Source of the DNA: Sebastes aleutianus
Lineage: Eukaryota > Chordata > Actinopteri > Perciformes > Sebastidae
DNA length: 64,000 nucleotides
Assembly: GCA_916700875.1 (NCBI GenBank)
Contig: CAKAKS010000066.1
Location: forward strand, 12,984,861-13,048,860
Direction of reading: 5' to 3'
A program made the translations under genes and the position numbers. The notes beneath the pieces are model-generated. The model did not search any database. It had not been told where the DNA came from and was given only the letters and a program-made list of their open reading frames with translations. Shown here in pieces: positions 1-13,000 of this stretch. How positions within the stretch are numbered: position 1 is the stretch's first letter; each line of letters opens with the position of its first letter.

Positions 1-228
1 ATTTTCTCCACATCACCCACTTCTTGTATTACACTGGTTAACATGACCAATCTTAAGTAAATACACAAATAGAGGTCCACATGCATTTATACTAATGTAA
101 CATAGATATACGCTTGACAACTTGCACATCATCACACATATTAAAATGTGGTTATTGATTACAGCTATGGTGTGTTAATAGCAAAGTAGGGAAGAGTTGT
201 TTTCCTTTAAGACCAGAACATACACCTT

Positions 229-955
229 TGCAAGCAGTTATTGTTATATATTATGATGTTTTAACATTGCATATTAATAATAGTAATATGACGATAACTA
301 CAACCCATCTTTGCACTTGTGTGCACTTTTATCAGAATCAGAATGGTGTTTATTAACAGGTGTAAGAGGTATACACTAGGAATTTGCTTTGGTTTTGTTG
401 CTGCAAGTAATCAGTATAATAACAAAAGAATAGATAAAAACGTTAGAATAAAATAAGAATAAAAAATTGAAATTCTACCAATATACAAAATAAGCTATAA
501 ACAAAAATAAACATTGCTATAAACAGACACTTTTGCAAGCAGTTATGGATATATATTAAGATGTTTTAACATTACATATTAATAATAGTAATATGACGTT
601 AACTACAACCCATCTTTGCACTTGTGTGCACTTTTATCACAATCAGAATCAGAATGGTGTTTATTGCCATGTGTAAGAGGTATACACTAGGAATTTGCTT
701 TGGTTTTGTTGCTGCAAGTAAGCAGTATAATAACAAAAGAATAGATAAAAACATTAGAATAAAATAAGAATAAAAAATTGAAATTCTACCAATATACAAT
801 ATACAAAATAAGCTTTAAACAAAAATAAACATTGCTATAAACAGACACTTTTGCAAGCAGTTATGGATATATATTATGATGTTTTAACATTACATATTAA
901 TAATAGTAATATGACGTTAACTACAACCCATCTTTTGCACTTTGTGTGCACTTTT
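229..955. repeat. Tandem repeat, about 310-bp unit, two and a third copies
   Basis: The segment beginning gcaagcagtta recurs at 230, 535 and 853 (spacings about 305 and 318). Each full unit contains the same blocks: a GATGTTTTAACATT stretch, an ACTACAACCCATCTTT block, an ATCAGAATGGTGTTTATT stretch typical of teleost retroelement 3' ends, and an A-rich tail. Copies are nearly identical, suggesting recent duplication. Confidence 0.8.
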
Positions 956-1429
956 AGTGTGTGTCCTGCAATGGAAATGATAGGGTTGACCTTGTTTACC
1001 ACTGTGAATCATGCAAAGCCAACCTGCATACTAAACAAAGGTGATACTGGTGATGGAGATCTGTACTGTTAACGTTACTGTTGGCCTATTACAGCCTTGA
1101 GTGTGTTGTAGACTAACGTTAGCCTTACTCCTTTATACACAGCACTTTATTTACAACCAACACTACCTACATATAGCAGTATGTCTTAGCTACTGGCTTA
1201 AATATTCATTGTTTGTTAACGTTTAGCTCACACTTCCAGTTTCGGTCCGGGGCGTAACGTTAGCTCGCTATTAGCAACACAATGAGACATAAAACACCTG
1301 CATTAATCAAATAAAGAGGTATAGACTAAATGTTAGGTGATAAATACACTAAGTAGATTACACATATTAACCCGTAACATCCTTAATGATGCTGTCTGCG
1401 TTGTTTCAGTAGTTATAACGACTCGCGCT

Positions 1430-1735
1430 GCGGGACGCGTGCTAGCAGCCGATGCTAATGTTAGCTTGTTATTGCTAGCAGGCCAGTTTACAATGAATTC
1501 AATTACATTTTATCATCTCAACAGAGTTACTTACGGGAATGTGGGCTTCTGTAGTAGTTTCATAAATCCTTAGTCATGTTTACATATAAGTCACATGCTG
1601 TAACACAAATGTTATTCCGCGTAAATAATGAAATGTGGATGTTTGCTAGCGGCTACTCAATGTTTCATTCAGCAACATGGCGACCAGCGGTGACCCGGAA
1701 GTCTTTCCGTCTCCAGGAAGTTGGCCACCAAACAG
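1430..1735. promoter_or_regulatory. Weak promoter-like CpG/ETS patch
   Basis: CpGs cluster here relative to the AT-rich surroundings (ACTCGCGCTGCGGGACGCGT near 1420-1440; CATGGCGACCAGCGGTGACC near 1677). A consensus ETS site CCGGAAGT lies just after an AACATGG start-like context. It could be a promoter or first exon of a neighbouring gene, but the plus-strand frame from that ATG closes after 33 codons and I see no clear donor. Confidence 0.2.
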
Positions 1736-1993
1736 GATTATTTTCAGTATAAGAGCATATTTTAGTACATTTTATTCTTAGTGACAGTGCCAGCCAGATG
1801 TTTTACTTACTTTAACAGCAGCACAATAATAGAAGCATAGCTGGGAGGAAGGTTTGGCTTCAGTGAGAAAACGCAAAACTTATAGTTTTATTGTATTACA
1901 AATTTGGATTTTAATGATAAGAAGTAACTGAGACAATATGATTCATTTTGGGTTGTCAATGTTGTAAATTGGTTAAAAATTTTAACGACAAAA

Positions 1994-2553
1994 AGGCAAG
2001 GCAAGGCAAAGCAAGGCAAGGCAAAGCAAGGCAAGGCAAGGCAAGGCAAGGCAAAGCAAGGCAAGGCAAAGCAAGGCAAGGCAAGGCAAAGCAAGGCAAG
2101 GCAAAGCAAGGCAAGGCAAAGCAAGGCAAAGCAAGGCAAGGCAAAGCAAAGCAAGGCAAGGCAAGGCAAAGCAAAGCAAGGCAAAGCAAGGCAAGGCAAA
2201 GCAAGGCAAAGCAAGGCAAGGCAAAGCAAGGCAAAGCAAGGCAAAGCAAGGCAAAGCAAGGCAAGGCAAGGCAAGGCAAGGCAAAGCAAGGCAAAGCAAG
2301 GCAAGGCAAAGCAAAGCAAGGCAAGGCAAGGCAAAGCAAAGCAAGGCAAGAAGGCAAGGCAAAGCAAGGCAAAGCAAGGCAAAGCAAAGCAAAGCAAAGC
2401 AAAGCAAAGCAAAGCAAAGCAAAGCAAAGCAAAGCAAAGCAAAGCAAAGCAAAGCAAAGCAAAGCAAAGCAAAGCAAAGCAAAGCAAAGCAAAGCAAAGC
2501 AAAGCAAAGCAAAGCAAAGCAAAGCAAAGCAAAGCAAAGCAAAGCAAAGCAAG
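1994..2553. repeat. Pentanucleotide array (GCAAG/GCAAA)n, about 560 bp
   Basis: About 112 units of five bases alternating GCAAG and GCAAA, with a pure GCAAA run from about 2380 to 2550 and a mixed part before it; one irregular unit (gcaagaaggcaagg) lies near 2345. Five-base units without stops leave several frames open on both strands, giving spurious repetitive ORFs of about 200 codons. The array abuts the 3' end of an L2-like LINE. Confidence 0.95.
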
Positions 2554-3605
2554 GCAGCTTTATTAGTATAGCACATTTCAGCAACAGGGCAATCTAAAGT
2601 GCTTTACATAAACATTCAAGAACATTGCGACAAAGTGAAAAAGAACATTTTTTATTTTATTTGCACATATATAAAACTGCACAAAATCCAGTCAATGAAA
2701 AAAAAAAACAAGAAATGTGTCAGGAGAGGTCAAGAAGCCACAGGCTTATATACAAAGGACCTCCCCCCAGAAAAAAACCCAGGAGAACAAACAATAACAA
2801 TAACAAAAAAGGAAGAAAGATCTAAACTAACATAATTTAAAAAATACATCAAAAGTTAAACAACAACGAGAAGTACACAAAATGTGAAGAAAAACCTAAC
2901 CAAACAGTGGAAAACAATCCAATAAAAACAATGAAATACATACAAAAGAAACAGTACAGAAAAAAAAGAAAATGTATCTAAACATATCAAAAGATAATTA
3001 GACATCATGAATTAAATATGTAATTTCCTTTTAAAATGTTCAGCATTAAGACATAATTAAAACAGTTATAAAAACATAAAAACATTAAAGATTATAAAAT
3101 GAAATTAAAACAAGCTAAAAATAAAAGCTAGGATAGAAGCTAAAATAGAATATAACACACAAGAGTAAAAGCTCTAGTGCAGTATTAGATCATTATCTGG
3201 TTTAATAAAAGGCAGCAGCAAACAGGGAAGTTTTAAGCTTTGATTTAAAAGAACTCAAGAGTTTCAGGGCCTGTGGGAAGATTCCTGAAACAAGAGATGC
3301 ATTAACAATCTGTAAAAGCTCTGAGACTATACAATCTGATTGAAAAGGCCTGTTGGCAGAATGTCAAGGCAGCAGGAGGAGGATTTTAGATCTTGTATGA
3401 TTTCCTCCAGGTATGTCTGATTTATTGGATACAATTGTGTCATGTTATTTGCACCAAGTTTAAGTGGACGCAGGGGCAACGAACATCCTGTACCTGATAA
3501 GGAGGAAGTGACCGTTTGTCTGATTTTGTGAATTTTTTCTGTGAACAAAAGGTCAAAATTGTATTTTAAGTCAGTTTTGCGGCAAACTACTGATTTAACA
3601 TGCAA
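2554..3605 (-). mobile_element. L2-like LINE fragment, internally deleted
   Basis: On the minus strand, 3605-3327 encodes a reverse-transcriptase-like start (IIQDLKSSSCCLDILPTG). After a deletion, the 3' UTR runs down to AATAAAGCTGCC next to the pentanucleotide tail. The 3' UTR (CTGTTTGCTGCTGCCTTTTA, GCACTAGAGCTTTTACTC and the final CAATGTTCTTGAATGTTTA) is homologous to the plus-strand element at 20690-21316. An extra A-rich segment of about 390 bp (2652-3043) interrupts it. Confidence 0.75.
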
Positions 3606-3635
3606 AAGTAAAACAGACTTGAAGAGAATCCATAG

Positions 3636-4680
3636 TTTTAATAATAAATATTATTTATTTTCATCACACAATGTGTAACAATCATTTTGGCAAATTTGAC
3701 CGGCAGTCATACAATAAAAGTAGAAAAGGCAATTTGATAAATTCTAACAAACACACATTTTCACAAAATATTGAATATGAAATTGTAATAAACTAGTGTA
3801 CTATTGCAAAATCATGTAAAAATTCGTACAAATTAACAATCTTTTTCCATAAATCCAAACAGCTGGGAAAAAAACAAAACTAATGTGCTCACATACACGC
3901 AAACAAACAGCAGATAAACATAAGTAATGTGGCATGCAGTTAATGTCACTTAGTACCTTATGAATGATTACATCAACACTTGACAGAGGGCAATGTTGAA
4001 TCAGTTCAACTAAAATCTCATTCAAATGCCAAAATATACTTATTGCAGTCTATGATGCAATCTTGCACCCACCAGTCTATGTGACTGTAAGACAATTATT
4101 CTGTATGAGTTCAAAACATAATTTCACCACCTTTACATCCACTACTCTGCTGTGATGAAAAATGTAAAAAAGCAGGCACAGTTTTACTATTTCTGCTATA
4201 CATTTGGTCATCTCATCCAAAATATCCTGACTCCTGTTGGCCGGTGAACTAACAGTACACATGAAACCAACGCTTCAAATTCAGAAAACAGCTAAACAAT
4301 CTTTGTTTCAAGTACAACACATTTAAAATCAGTAATTATTTAATCTGATTATTCTATGTGCAAAACAACACACTGATATACACAGTCGGTAACAAAACAA
4401 AACAAATACTGAGAACAATGTACCTGATCAAAGTATTCAAACAATCATGACACTATCTGTCTTCAAGAACCAAAACAGGACTTCCAGTCTTTTCTGTGCA
4501 TTTATGTAAAGATTACTGGCTGATGGGATAAGAGCAGATGCTCCAGTGGTCATTTCCCTTAAGACAGATCAAAGCGTGCATGTGTATTTGACAGTCTGGG
4601 AGGATTTACATTGAGGGCAGATGGATGAAGCAAGATAATGCAGTTGCTGTGGCCGCAGTTGAAGAGCTCATGGCTGCTTG
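3636..4680 (-). other. ulk1: ulk1 3' untranslated region (probable)
   Basis: AT-rich sequence without a recognisable coding exon follows the ulk1 stop codon. A minus-strand AATAAA lies at 3654-3659 in an AT-rich context, predicting cleavage near 3635. An L2-like LINE fragment starts just beyond, at about 3605. The exact end is inferred, not observed. Confidence 0.55.
3654..3659 (-). other. Polyadenylation signal AATAAA for ulk1
   Basis: The plus-strand hexamer tttatt reads AATAAA on the minus strand, about 1.02 kb after the ulk1 stop. No better candidate was seen before the adjacent LINE fragment. Confidence 0.5.
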
Positions 4681-6425
4681 TTAAGTCTGCAGAGCAGAAA
4701 GGCGTCGCTCAATACACTGCTTACCTGAGAACAGAGAGATTGAAAAATTTAGATTAGCATAAAATCTAATAAAGATCACATGAGGAATCCACCGTTTTGT
4801 CCTCTCCGCCATTGTCGCTAAGAGCAGGGTCTCCGGTCCCTGTGTGTTGGTGTGTGTGGGAGAGAGACGCACAGGGACAACAGGCTGAGAGAGAGATCTA
4901 TCCTCTGGAGAATGCATAATTGACGAATGTTTTAATTTGTATTACAAATTACATACAGAGTTTGTGAGATCAAACGTGCAAGATAATGCTTATGTAGCCT
5001 AATAAATAGGAAATTAATTTTCTTAATTTCTCCAATACCGATAGCAGAACCGTTAACGTTGGAGCTTATCGATACTACGGTCTTGAAAGAATTTGCCCCG
5101 CGGCTCGTTTAGTACCGGGTTTTGGTACCTATCCCTAGTCATAGTGCTGCTGCTACGTACATTTATCTATGCTGTCGCTGTCCTTCTGCTCCGTGATGAT
5201 TCGGGACAGACCCTCCATCAGCAAAAGGGCTTTCTGGTAGCGCTGGACTGAAGCTGTGCCATAGTGGAACATCTCATCTAGAGCAGCACACTGCACCTGA
5301 AAGCAGTAAGAACACATTCACATTAAGGCGAAGATAAAGATGCATACTGGATAGAATCTGATTTGAAGTGAATATCGTCATCATCGCCTGCTGTGCAGGG
5401 AGCTCACCATGTGCACAGTGTGGCTGTAGATGAGCTTCTCTGCTGTGAGTCCATTGAAGCGGTCCATAAGCTTCTGCTTGTCAAACAAGAAGGTCTGCAG
5501 GCGAAGGTTGAGGGAGCGACAGTATGTTACGCAACTCTTGTACAACTCATTCAGCTTCCTGATCACTGCACAAAGGAAACACAGTAAGTAAAGACATATC
5601 ACTATTATAACAAATAAGGGCTGTCAAAGTTAACGTTGCCCACTCCCATGTTGATAACAGTATTAAATACTTGGCAAATCTCCCTTTAAGGTACATTTTG
5701 AACAGATTAAAAATGTGTGATTAATTTGCGATTAATCACGATTAACTATGGACAATCATGCGATTAATCGCAATTAAATATTTGAATCGATTGACAGCCC
5801 TAAAACCAATAGAAACTGACCCCTGTCATCACGCTTCAATTCTCACTCTTAGACTACCTGGATGAATAAAAGTGCTCTCTTCGCAATTTTAATGCTTTCA
5901 ATTCTTTTAGACTATATCACTCATAAGCTCTTGTTCCTCCTGAAGTACTACAAACTATGAACATTTAACAGACACCTTTCAAATCCACAATAGGAGTGGT
6001 TGATACTAAAAATCAGAGGCCACTGGTCTCACCTTGTTTGACTGTAGCAGAGGGAAGGAGTCGGCCTTGTTTGATAGTCTCTTTAGCAGTGTGTAGTGCT
6101 GATGACAGGAACTCCTCAGCCTTCATGTACAACACTAACTGCTCTGCATAGCTGGAATTATGCACATAAGAAACAGTCATTTCCAAACAGATTTGTGAGG
6201 GAAGGGAGTTATTGTACATGTTGAGAAAATGTAAAAAAAAGGTTCTCACCTCCATTCTCTACTCAGAAGGCTGATCTGATCCGTCACCAAGCTCTGCTCC
6301 AGAAAGGAAACATCAGGACTGCTGACGGCATCCAGCCCCGGGTCCTTAGTAGAAGCCAACTCCATGACACAGTGGACAAAAGCCAAGGTGAAACGCAGGT
6401 CACTCAGAGCATCTGTGTGCGCCTG
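4681..6425 (-). other. ulk1: ULK1 C-terminal EAT/tandem-MIT domain exons
   Basis: Coding exons 23-27 encode the early-autophagy-targeting domain that binds ATG13 and membranes. Recognisable blocks in order: DALSDLRFTLAFVHCVMELA, LVTDQISLLSREW, SYAEQLVLYMKAEEFLSSAL, VIRKLNELYKSCV, LQTFLFDKQKLMDRFNGLTA, AALDEMFHYGTASVQRYQKA and CIERRLSALQT before a TAA stop at 4681-4683. This is the best-conserved part outside the kinase. The final exon contributes only 14 codons including the stop. Confidence 0.92.
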
Positions 6426-9400
6426 CTGTGAGAAGAACAAATACTGTGAATACAGAAACTGTTCATGTGGAATCTGAATTAGTCTGGGTTCACCTCACAG
6501 TATCATCATCATAGTGTTCGTCTGTACCTCCATCAGCGTATCTTCCGGGAGCTCTGGAGGGTGAAAGACCAGGCTGATGTGCGGAGTAGCGTCCATGGCT
6601 TCAGTCTCGCTGTTTCTGCGGCTTCCTCCCTGGTTAAGGCGGCTGTTCAGTAGCCAGGCTGAGTTAATGTAGCTGGGGGAGCCTGCATTTAAGACAAAGA
6701 CAAATACAGCTGAAACCCTGAACAGAGGAAATACAAGTAATGAAGAGAGCATGGGAGTAACTGATGACACATTTTAGGTTTACAATATCCAGGCGGCTCA
6801 TATTGGCTTTGATTATTTTTTTAGCTTCTGATTCCTGTATGTTTTGTGTTTATTGTTAAGTTTTGGTATGTTTTTCATTGTGATGTTTTCTATCCCCGTT
6901 TGTACTTGTATTTGCTTTGTGATGTTATCTGTCCCTGTTTGTACTCGTGTATGAAACTTTTTACTTGCTGCCCATCTTGACCAGGACTCCCTGGCGAAGA
7001 GATATCTCAGTAGGACCATTCTGGTTAAATACAGGATAAATGTGTTGTTTTATTATAATTTTTGATTTAAAAACTTGAATTTAAAGTAATCACGGTTTGT
7101 TCTTTTACCTGCCCAAATGTGTTACCTCATATTCTACCTGGTTAACTAGGGCTCTCAGTGCTTGTGTTTTGCTTTAGATTTTTTAAATTGGAAAGCTACA
7201 CCTTACTTGATTTGCACAAGTGGTCTAAATTAACTCTAAGCTGGAGAAAGCAGTACATAAAAAAAATACAGCCTCATTGCATCACTCATAAATGTCCTTC
7301 ATTAAGGGACTTCTCACAAACCTCCAACAACACAAGCTAAATTAAAATTAATGCACTCAACAGTGAGTCAATATTCAGGCTAGTTAGAAGAACACCTACC
7401 TGAGAACATCCTTGGGACCGTGGGATCAGGAGGAGTGTTTCCTCTGGATAGAGAACCCATAGTGAAGACTGCAGGAGGTGGACTGTCTGAGTACTGAAAG
7501 CCTCTATGACAACCAGTAGGTGGAGCTGTAGGAGCAAAGAAGAAGAGTTGTAGCACAGCTGAACTGCAGCAGTAAATGACACAGTCATAGCAGAAGATAC
7601 CTCAAAAATATACACTTTCTTTGTAACTTCTACATGTTGCAAACCTCCACAATGATGTGTGTGCTTATTTCACAATAGGTATTGATTTCATTATTACATA
7701 AAAACCTTCCCTTTGCATGACTTTAAAGGGTTATTTAACCATATTTGGCTAAGAAATCTGTACCCATCTTTCGCAATCTACAACAACAGCAGCTAAATAG
7801 TCTTAAATACTGGTGAACAAAGACAAACAGAATCAGTAGAAATAATATGACTGCTGGTCCTTTGTGCTCCGATGGTACCTGTTATATCCATGCCTTTCTC
7901 ACAGTTGAGGCTCTCGTCGCTGCCCTCTTCAAAAAGGTAAGCTCCGAAGGCCGCCTTCAGCAGCATGTCGGACAGCCTGCCTGTGCTCAGTGATCTGGAC
8001 ATCCAATACAGACACAGACACCATCGAGAACATTTCATTATTTATCAGATGGCGTATATCTTTTATACTGTGTGACATCTCTAGGTGCCAGGTGGCAGGT
8101 TTTCATATGAATAACATAGTCTCAATTACTGTATATGTAGATTAGTGACATAAACACATACAAATCATATCATTTTGCAGGTCATATACTATCATATAAC
8201 CATACTTGTTATGTTCATAATAATATATGAATAATATACCTTTTAAAAGGGCCCTTTTTATCATCTGATTTCCTGTTGAAGTTGGTCTGGTAGGCAGGAG
8301 ACGGGTCAAGGGATTGCAGGTCTAGGACGGTCCTGATTCGGTTTGGCATTCTTGATTGAAGCTGCTGTTGAAAAGCAAATGAAAACCTAATTTAATTGCT
8401 AGCATGTTTATACTGTACAATTAGGTGATGTTGCATTTCAGAACAATTTGATTCTACTGTGTGAGCTGGTTATAGTTATTCTACTGTAAGTCTTTGCTCT
8501 TTTGCTGTTCTGAGAGAGAGAAAGGTGAAACGAAATTGCATCAGCTAGTAACAAGCTGTGTGCATTGCGAAACAAATGATGTTGTGTAGTAGTACAGATG
8601 TTTTAGAAGCTGACCTTGGGACTGGAGGTGTCCTGCATGTCAGCGAGCAGTCCAGTTCTTGTGCTGAGCGGAAGAGTCTGCTCTGTGGTCTTCGGGGTCA
8701 TTCCCACTAGAGTATTATAAAGATTAAACCATTAAACTATGAGTCAGGCGGAAGGAAAGTGGGTACAGAGAAAATTAACCAGCAACACGTCACCACAAAA
8801 CAACTCTGGCAATTCACTGAACATGACATATTACAGATGGTGGAATTTTTGTTAACACCCAAATGGCCCTGGTGGCTATCAACAAGTGACATTGCACTGA
8901 CAAATTCCCATGTAGCGTGTTAAGCTGTAGGGGTGTGACCTAGAGAGCTGCTGTAAAAGAGCTCTGCTTAACAAACCCTCCCTAGATAGATGAAACAAAA
9001 GCTGATTGAGACGCCTACCTAGCGGGGAGGGCTGCTGTGGTCGGGCTCCTCCGGTTGCCAGCCGTGGGGAGTTGAGACTTGGAGCTCTGCTGCCTCCACA
9101 TAGTGGGGAGCTGCTGCCAGCACCGCAGAGCGTGACCCTAGATGACACACGACACAGTTAGACAAAGGCAGAGGAGAATTGGTAATAACAAGACACTGAG
9201 GTGGGGTGGGTGCGGAGATAAGACAGCTGAGCAGCTGTACATGCCTGGTGGAGCCATGCAGGCCGACGGGTTGCAGGTTCTGTTCCATACGCTGGTAGTT
9301 TTGGATCTGAGTGGGGACAGGAATGGGCACCGAGGGGCTGCAGATACGGCCGGCGATTTCAACAGGCTTGCTGCAGGAATGAAAAAGGGAGCAAAGGAAT

Positions 9401-11184
9401 TAAACCCAGAGGAATGTTTTATTTATTTTTTTATTTAACCTTTATATTTAACCAGGGAAGAAAAGCTCTTTTTCAAGAGAGCTCTGGCCAAGATAGCAGC
9501 AATGGGGTGTTTCAAACAAGATACACACAAACATTTAAGCACGTCCTAATGCAATATTTGTACATATTTCATTTTTTTTTTTATATACTCATTTTCTGAT
9601 TTTTTACTTTAGTACTTATATTTCTTTACATATATTTTGTTTATATTCTAGCATTATGTACACGTTGTAGCATTATATCCATAATTTACATGTTACATAC
9701 TACTTTATCTCTATTTTTCTACATTTCTTATGTTTATACAAGAGCAACTGTAACCCCCCGGGGATCAATAAAGTAAACACATAAAACAAACATGCAGTGT
9801 CAAGTCACAGTATACAACATACACGCAAACGTAAAAAACACATAAAACAAAACATATCCACGTATCCACTACAAAGTCATGTGCCTAGGAAGACAGACAG
9901 GAAGAAACATATCTAGCTATGGAGGCAATAACAAACTCCAATTAAATTGGCCTCCAGACCCGTCACTAAATTTTTAAAAGCTGTGAATGTGATGTTATAA
10001 CAGAGGAATTCCCCAAAAAGTAAATGCACATGTTCTAATCTAAACTGATAATTTCTCATATCGGACATAAAATGAATATAAATACTGTTGGGTTTAAAGC
10101 TCACACTCAATTTACTCTTTAACCCACAAAAATGTGAACCTGCCTGGCTTTCTCTTACCTCACAGGCTTGGAGGGAGAGTGTAGCAGGGGAGAGGGTGGA
10201 GGAGTCTTTCCTGCATTTCTGGGACCTCTCTCAGCCAGCAGTGGGCTCCTGAAGAAAGATATTTGTTAGCTCTGTTTGCACAATGAATAATATTTACTAA
10301 CATTCATTTTGCAAAACATTTTTAAACAAATATGTTCTTCATTTTTTTTTTTTTTTACAGCCAATGGATCCTTGGACATTTCCCTGCAAGATGATGACTG
10401 TCACTGTGTTTTTGTACACATTAAAAAGCACCATATTCATATCCAGTCATATTCTTAGCAATTATTGCCTGATTCTGACAAGATATTGTGCACCAATCGG
10501 AGCGACTACTCACCCACTGTATATCAGGCAACTGTCAATAGGCGACCCAACCTCAAGCTCACATGTGCAATCACCTACAAAGCAGTGAAATAGAAATAGT
10601 CAGAATCCGTGTGCTGATAATGACGATGATTAAAAACACCCAGATATCTACAGAGTGAGGCTGAGATGTCTTACTTGGAAACTGGGCAGGCACCATGACA
10701 TAGTCCTCTGTGTAAGACGAGGTGTTCCTACTGTCCTGGTTGGCTATTTCTTTCAGCAGGAAGCCGGGGGTGTCCTGTGGAGGGGAGTACTGCACTTTGG
10801 GCTGAAGTCGGTGCATCTCTCCATCGGAATGCTAAGAGAGCATCAAATAAAAGGACATTTACATTTCACATCATTGACCAAGGGATTTTGTTTTATAAAT
10901 CCACTACAGGAGGAGCTGCTAGAGAAACTTAATCTTTCTTTTTTTTTACTTTTTAATTATGACTCGTTAAACCATATATGAACTTTGTTCTCCAAAATAC
11001 AAAATAATTTCATCATACAATATCAATGACTAAAACAAAGAACATGCCATAATATAATCATAAATCCAAAAGCAATATTTTATGAGGGGAAAGAAGAAGA
11101 AGAAAAAGAGAAACAAATCAAATAAATAGAATTAAAAAAAACAATATTATTATTATTATTATTATTAATAATAATATTAATATT

Positions 11185-11219
<35 letters not shown>

Positions 11220-13000
11220 GTAAGTAAGTGAGTGGAAAATACATTGAAATTCGTTAAAATAATAATAATCATGATCATAAAGGAAGGGAATGCATAGTAT
11301 TATAATAAAATAAGTACTAACAAATTAGTTAGCTGATTGTGAGACAGTAATAGAAAGAGGGGCTATGTCATTATAATAGTTCCCCTTATTCCGCTTAACA
11401 ATAAAAATATACTTCTCCACGGGCCAAATAAGAGAGAAGAGAAGAAGAAGAAAACAACATAAAAGAAAGCAAAACATGATCGGTACAGAGAAGTGTACGC
11501 ACTTGAGGGGAGGCCGGATGGGATGTGGAGGAGCTGCCGGAGGAACTGGCCGAGCCTGAACTGGGGTAGGAGGGCACGGGAGCTGGAGAGCCTGTCAAAA
11601 ACAGACACATAAAAGTGCTTGCGTTAGGACCCCGGCTACAGCACCTTTATTGATTCTAAGTTGTGCAGAGACGAGTAAGATACATACATTTCTTTGTGGG
11701 TGAGCACGTCTCCATGAAAGGATGGCGGAAAAACTCATCTGCAAATGTAAAGATTTAGATGTAAGAGAGGCTTTTTAAAATGCTTATTATTATTAATTAT
11801 GTTGGTTGTGAAGGTTAAAAAGGCAGAGTCTTACCAAAGCCGATCCGTTGTTTATGGTTTCTCTGCAGCATCCCCAACAGTAGGTGTCTCAGGTTAGGTG
11901 AAGTCTCCTTTGGGATGCTGGGAAAAGAGAAGGAAATCACTGAGTGGGTTAATTTCTACATGCTGTTTTACACACTGTGTTGTATGTGTAGCCTACATGT
12001 TGTTATGATGACATTTTGAACTTGCTGCTTCAGTGTGTCTACTGTGTTTGCATGATATACGTGGTCTTAAAATAAATAATATTTAGGTCACTTGTGTTTC
12101 ATAAGCTCAGAGTGAGCTGTAAAATGTGTGAATTTTTAATCTAATTTTGCAGCTTCAGTGCAAAACCTCAGGGCATCATGGCACTCAGAGTCAGTACAGA
12201 CTCTGTGTGTGTGTTTACGGCTGCGTTGAGCTATGTGGGCCATGTGGAAAATGATAGCCGTGCAGGTCACTAGCTGGCAGCTCGGAGCAGGTTATATATA
12301 GAATGACAAGAAAACAACAAACCCATGCCTCCTCACGCTGCGTCTTATCACGGGGCTTTATCGCCGCACACAGATAAGCAGGGCCACGAGCCATACGCAG
12401 GCTGGCAAAGTACACCATGAAAACAGTCCATAAATCCCTGTGAACGCTTTCCAGGTCCAAGTTCTGAGGGATTCGGCGTTCAAAATGACTTTAAATAGCC
12501 AGTACAAGTAATTGTAAAGGCATCTGTCAACTGATATCAAAGCAGATATATTTAGTTCCACATTACACACGGAAAACACCTCATATAGAGAAGTATATCA
12601 TAAGCAGGGCTCTAGATTAAGCATCACACATTTGTTAGATTTTTCAAATATCAACTGTGTGAGAGCAGCTGATCGAGAAAGTTCTAGATGATCGGCCCCC
12701 GTCAGATGTCTGTATCCGTTTCTTCCACATTAGGACTATATTTAGTGGTGGTATGGGATGTAGTGTTAAGCTGTCCGTGTGCACACCGAACATCATTCAC
12801 ATACACTCACATTCATCAGCAAACTGAGTGCAGAGAGGACAGATGTACTGTCTGTTTACACCCTCCTCCTATCATCTTCCTGTGTGTATAGTGTGTGTAC
12901 AGTACGGATGTGTGTGTCGGCGTGGGGTCGTCCACTAACCTGGGTAGGAGGGTCCTGTTGCTTTCATAAAACAGACGGAGCTCCTGCGGTGTGCTGGCCT

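Noticed and set aside
229..955. Possible CRISPR-like or satellite array
   Set aside because: Units are about 310 bp, nearly identical throughout and without spacers; a simple tandem duplication in a eukaryotic genome.
1888..2584. Several overlapping open frames of about 200 codons on both strands encoding KARQGKAKQ or CFALLCLALP repeats
   Set aside because: They are by-products of the stop-free pentanucleotide array, not genes.
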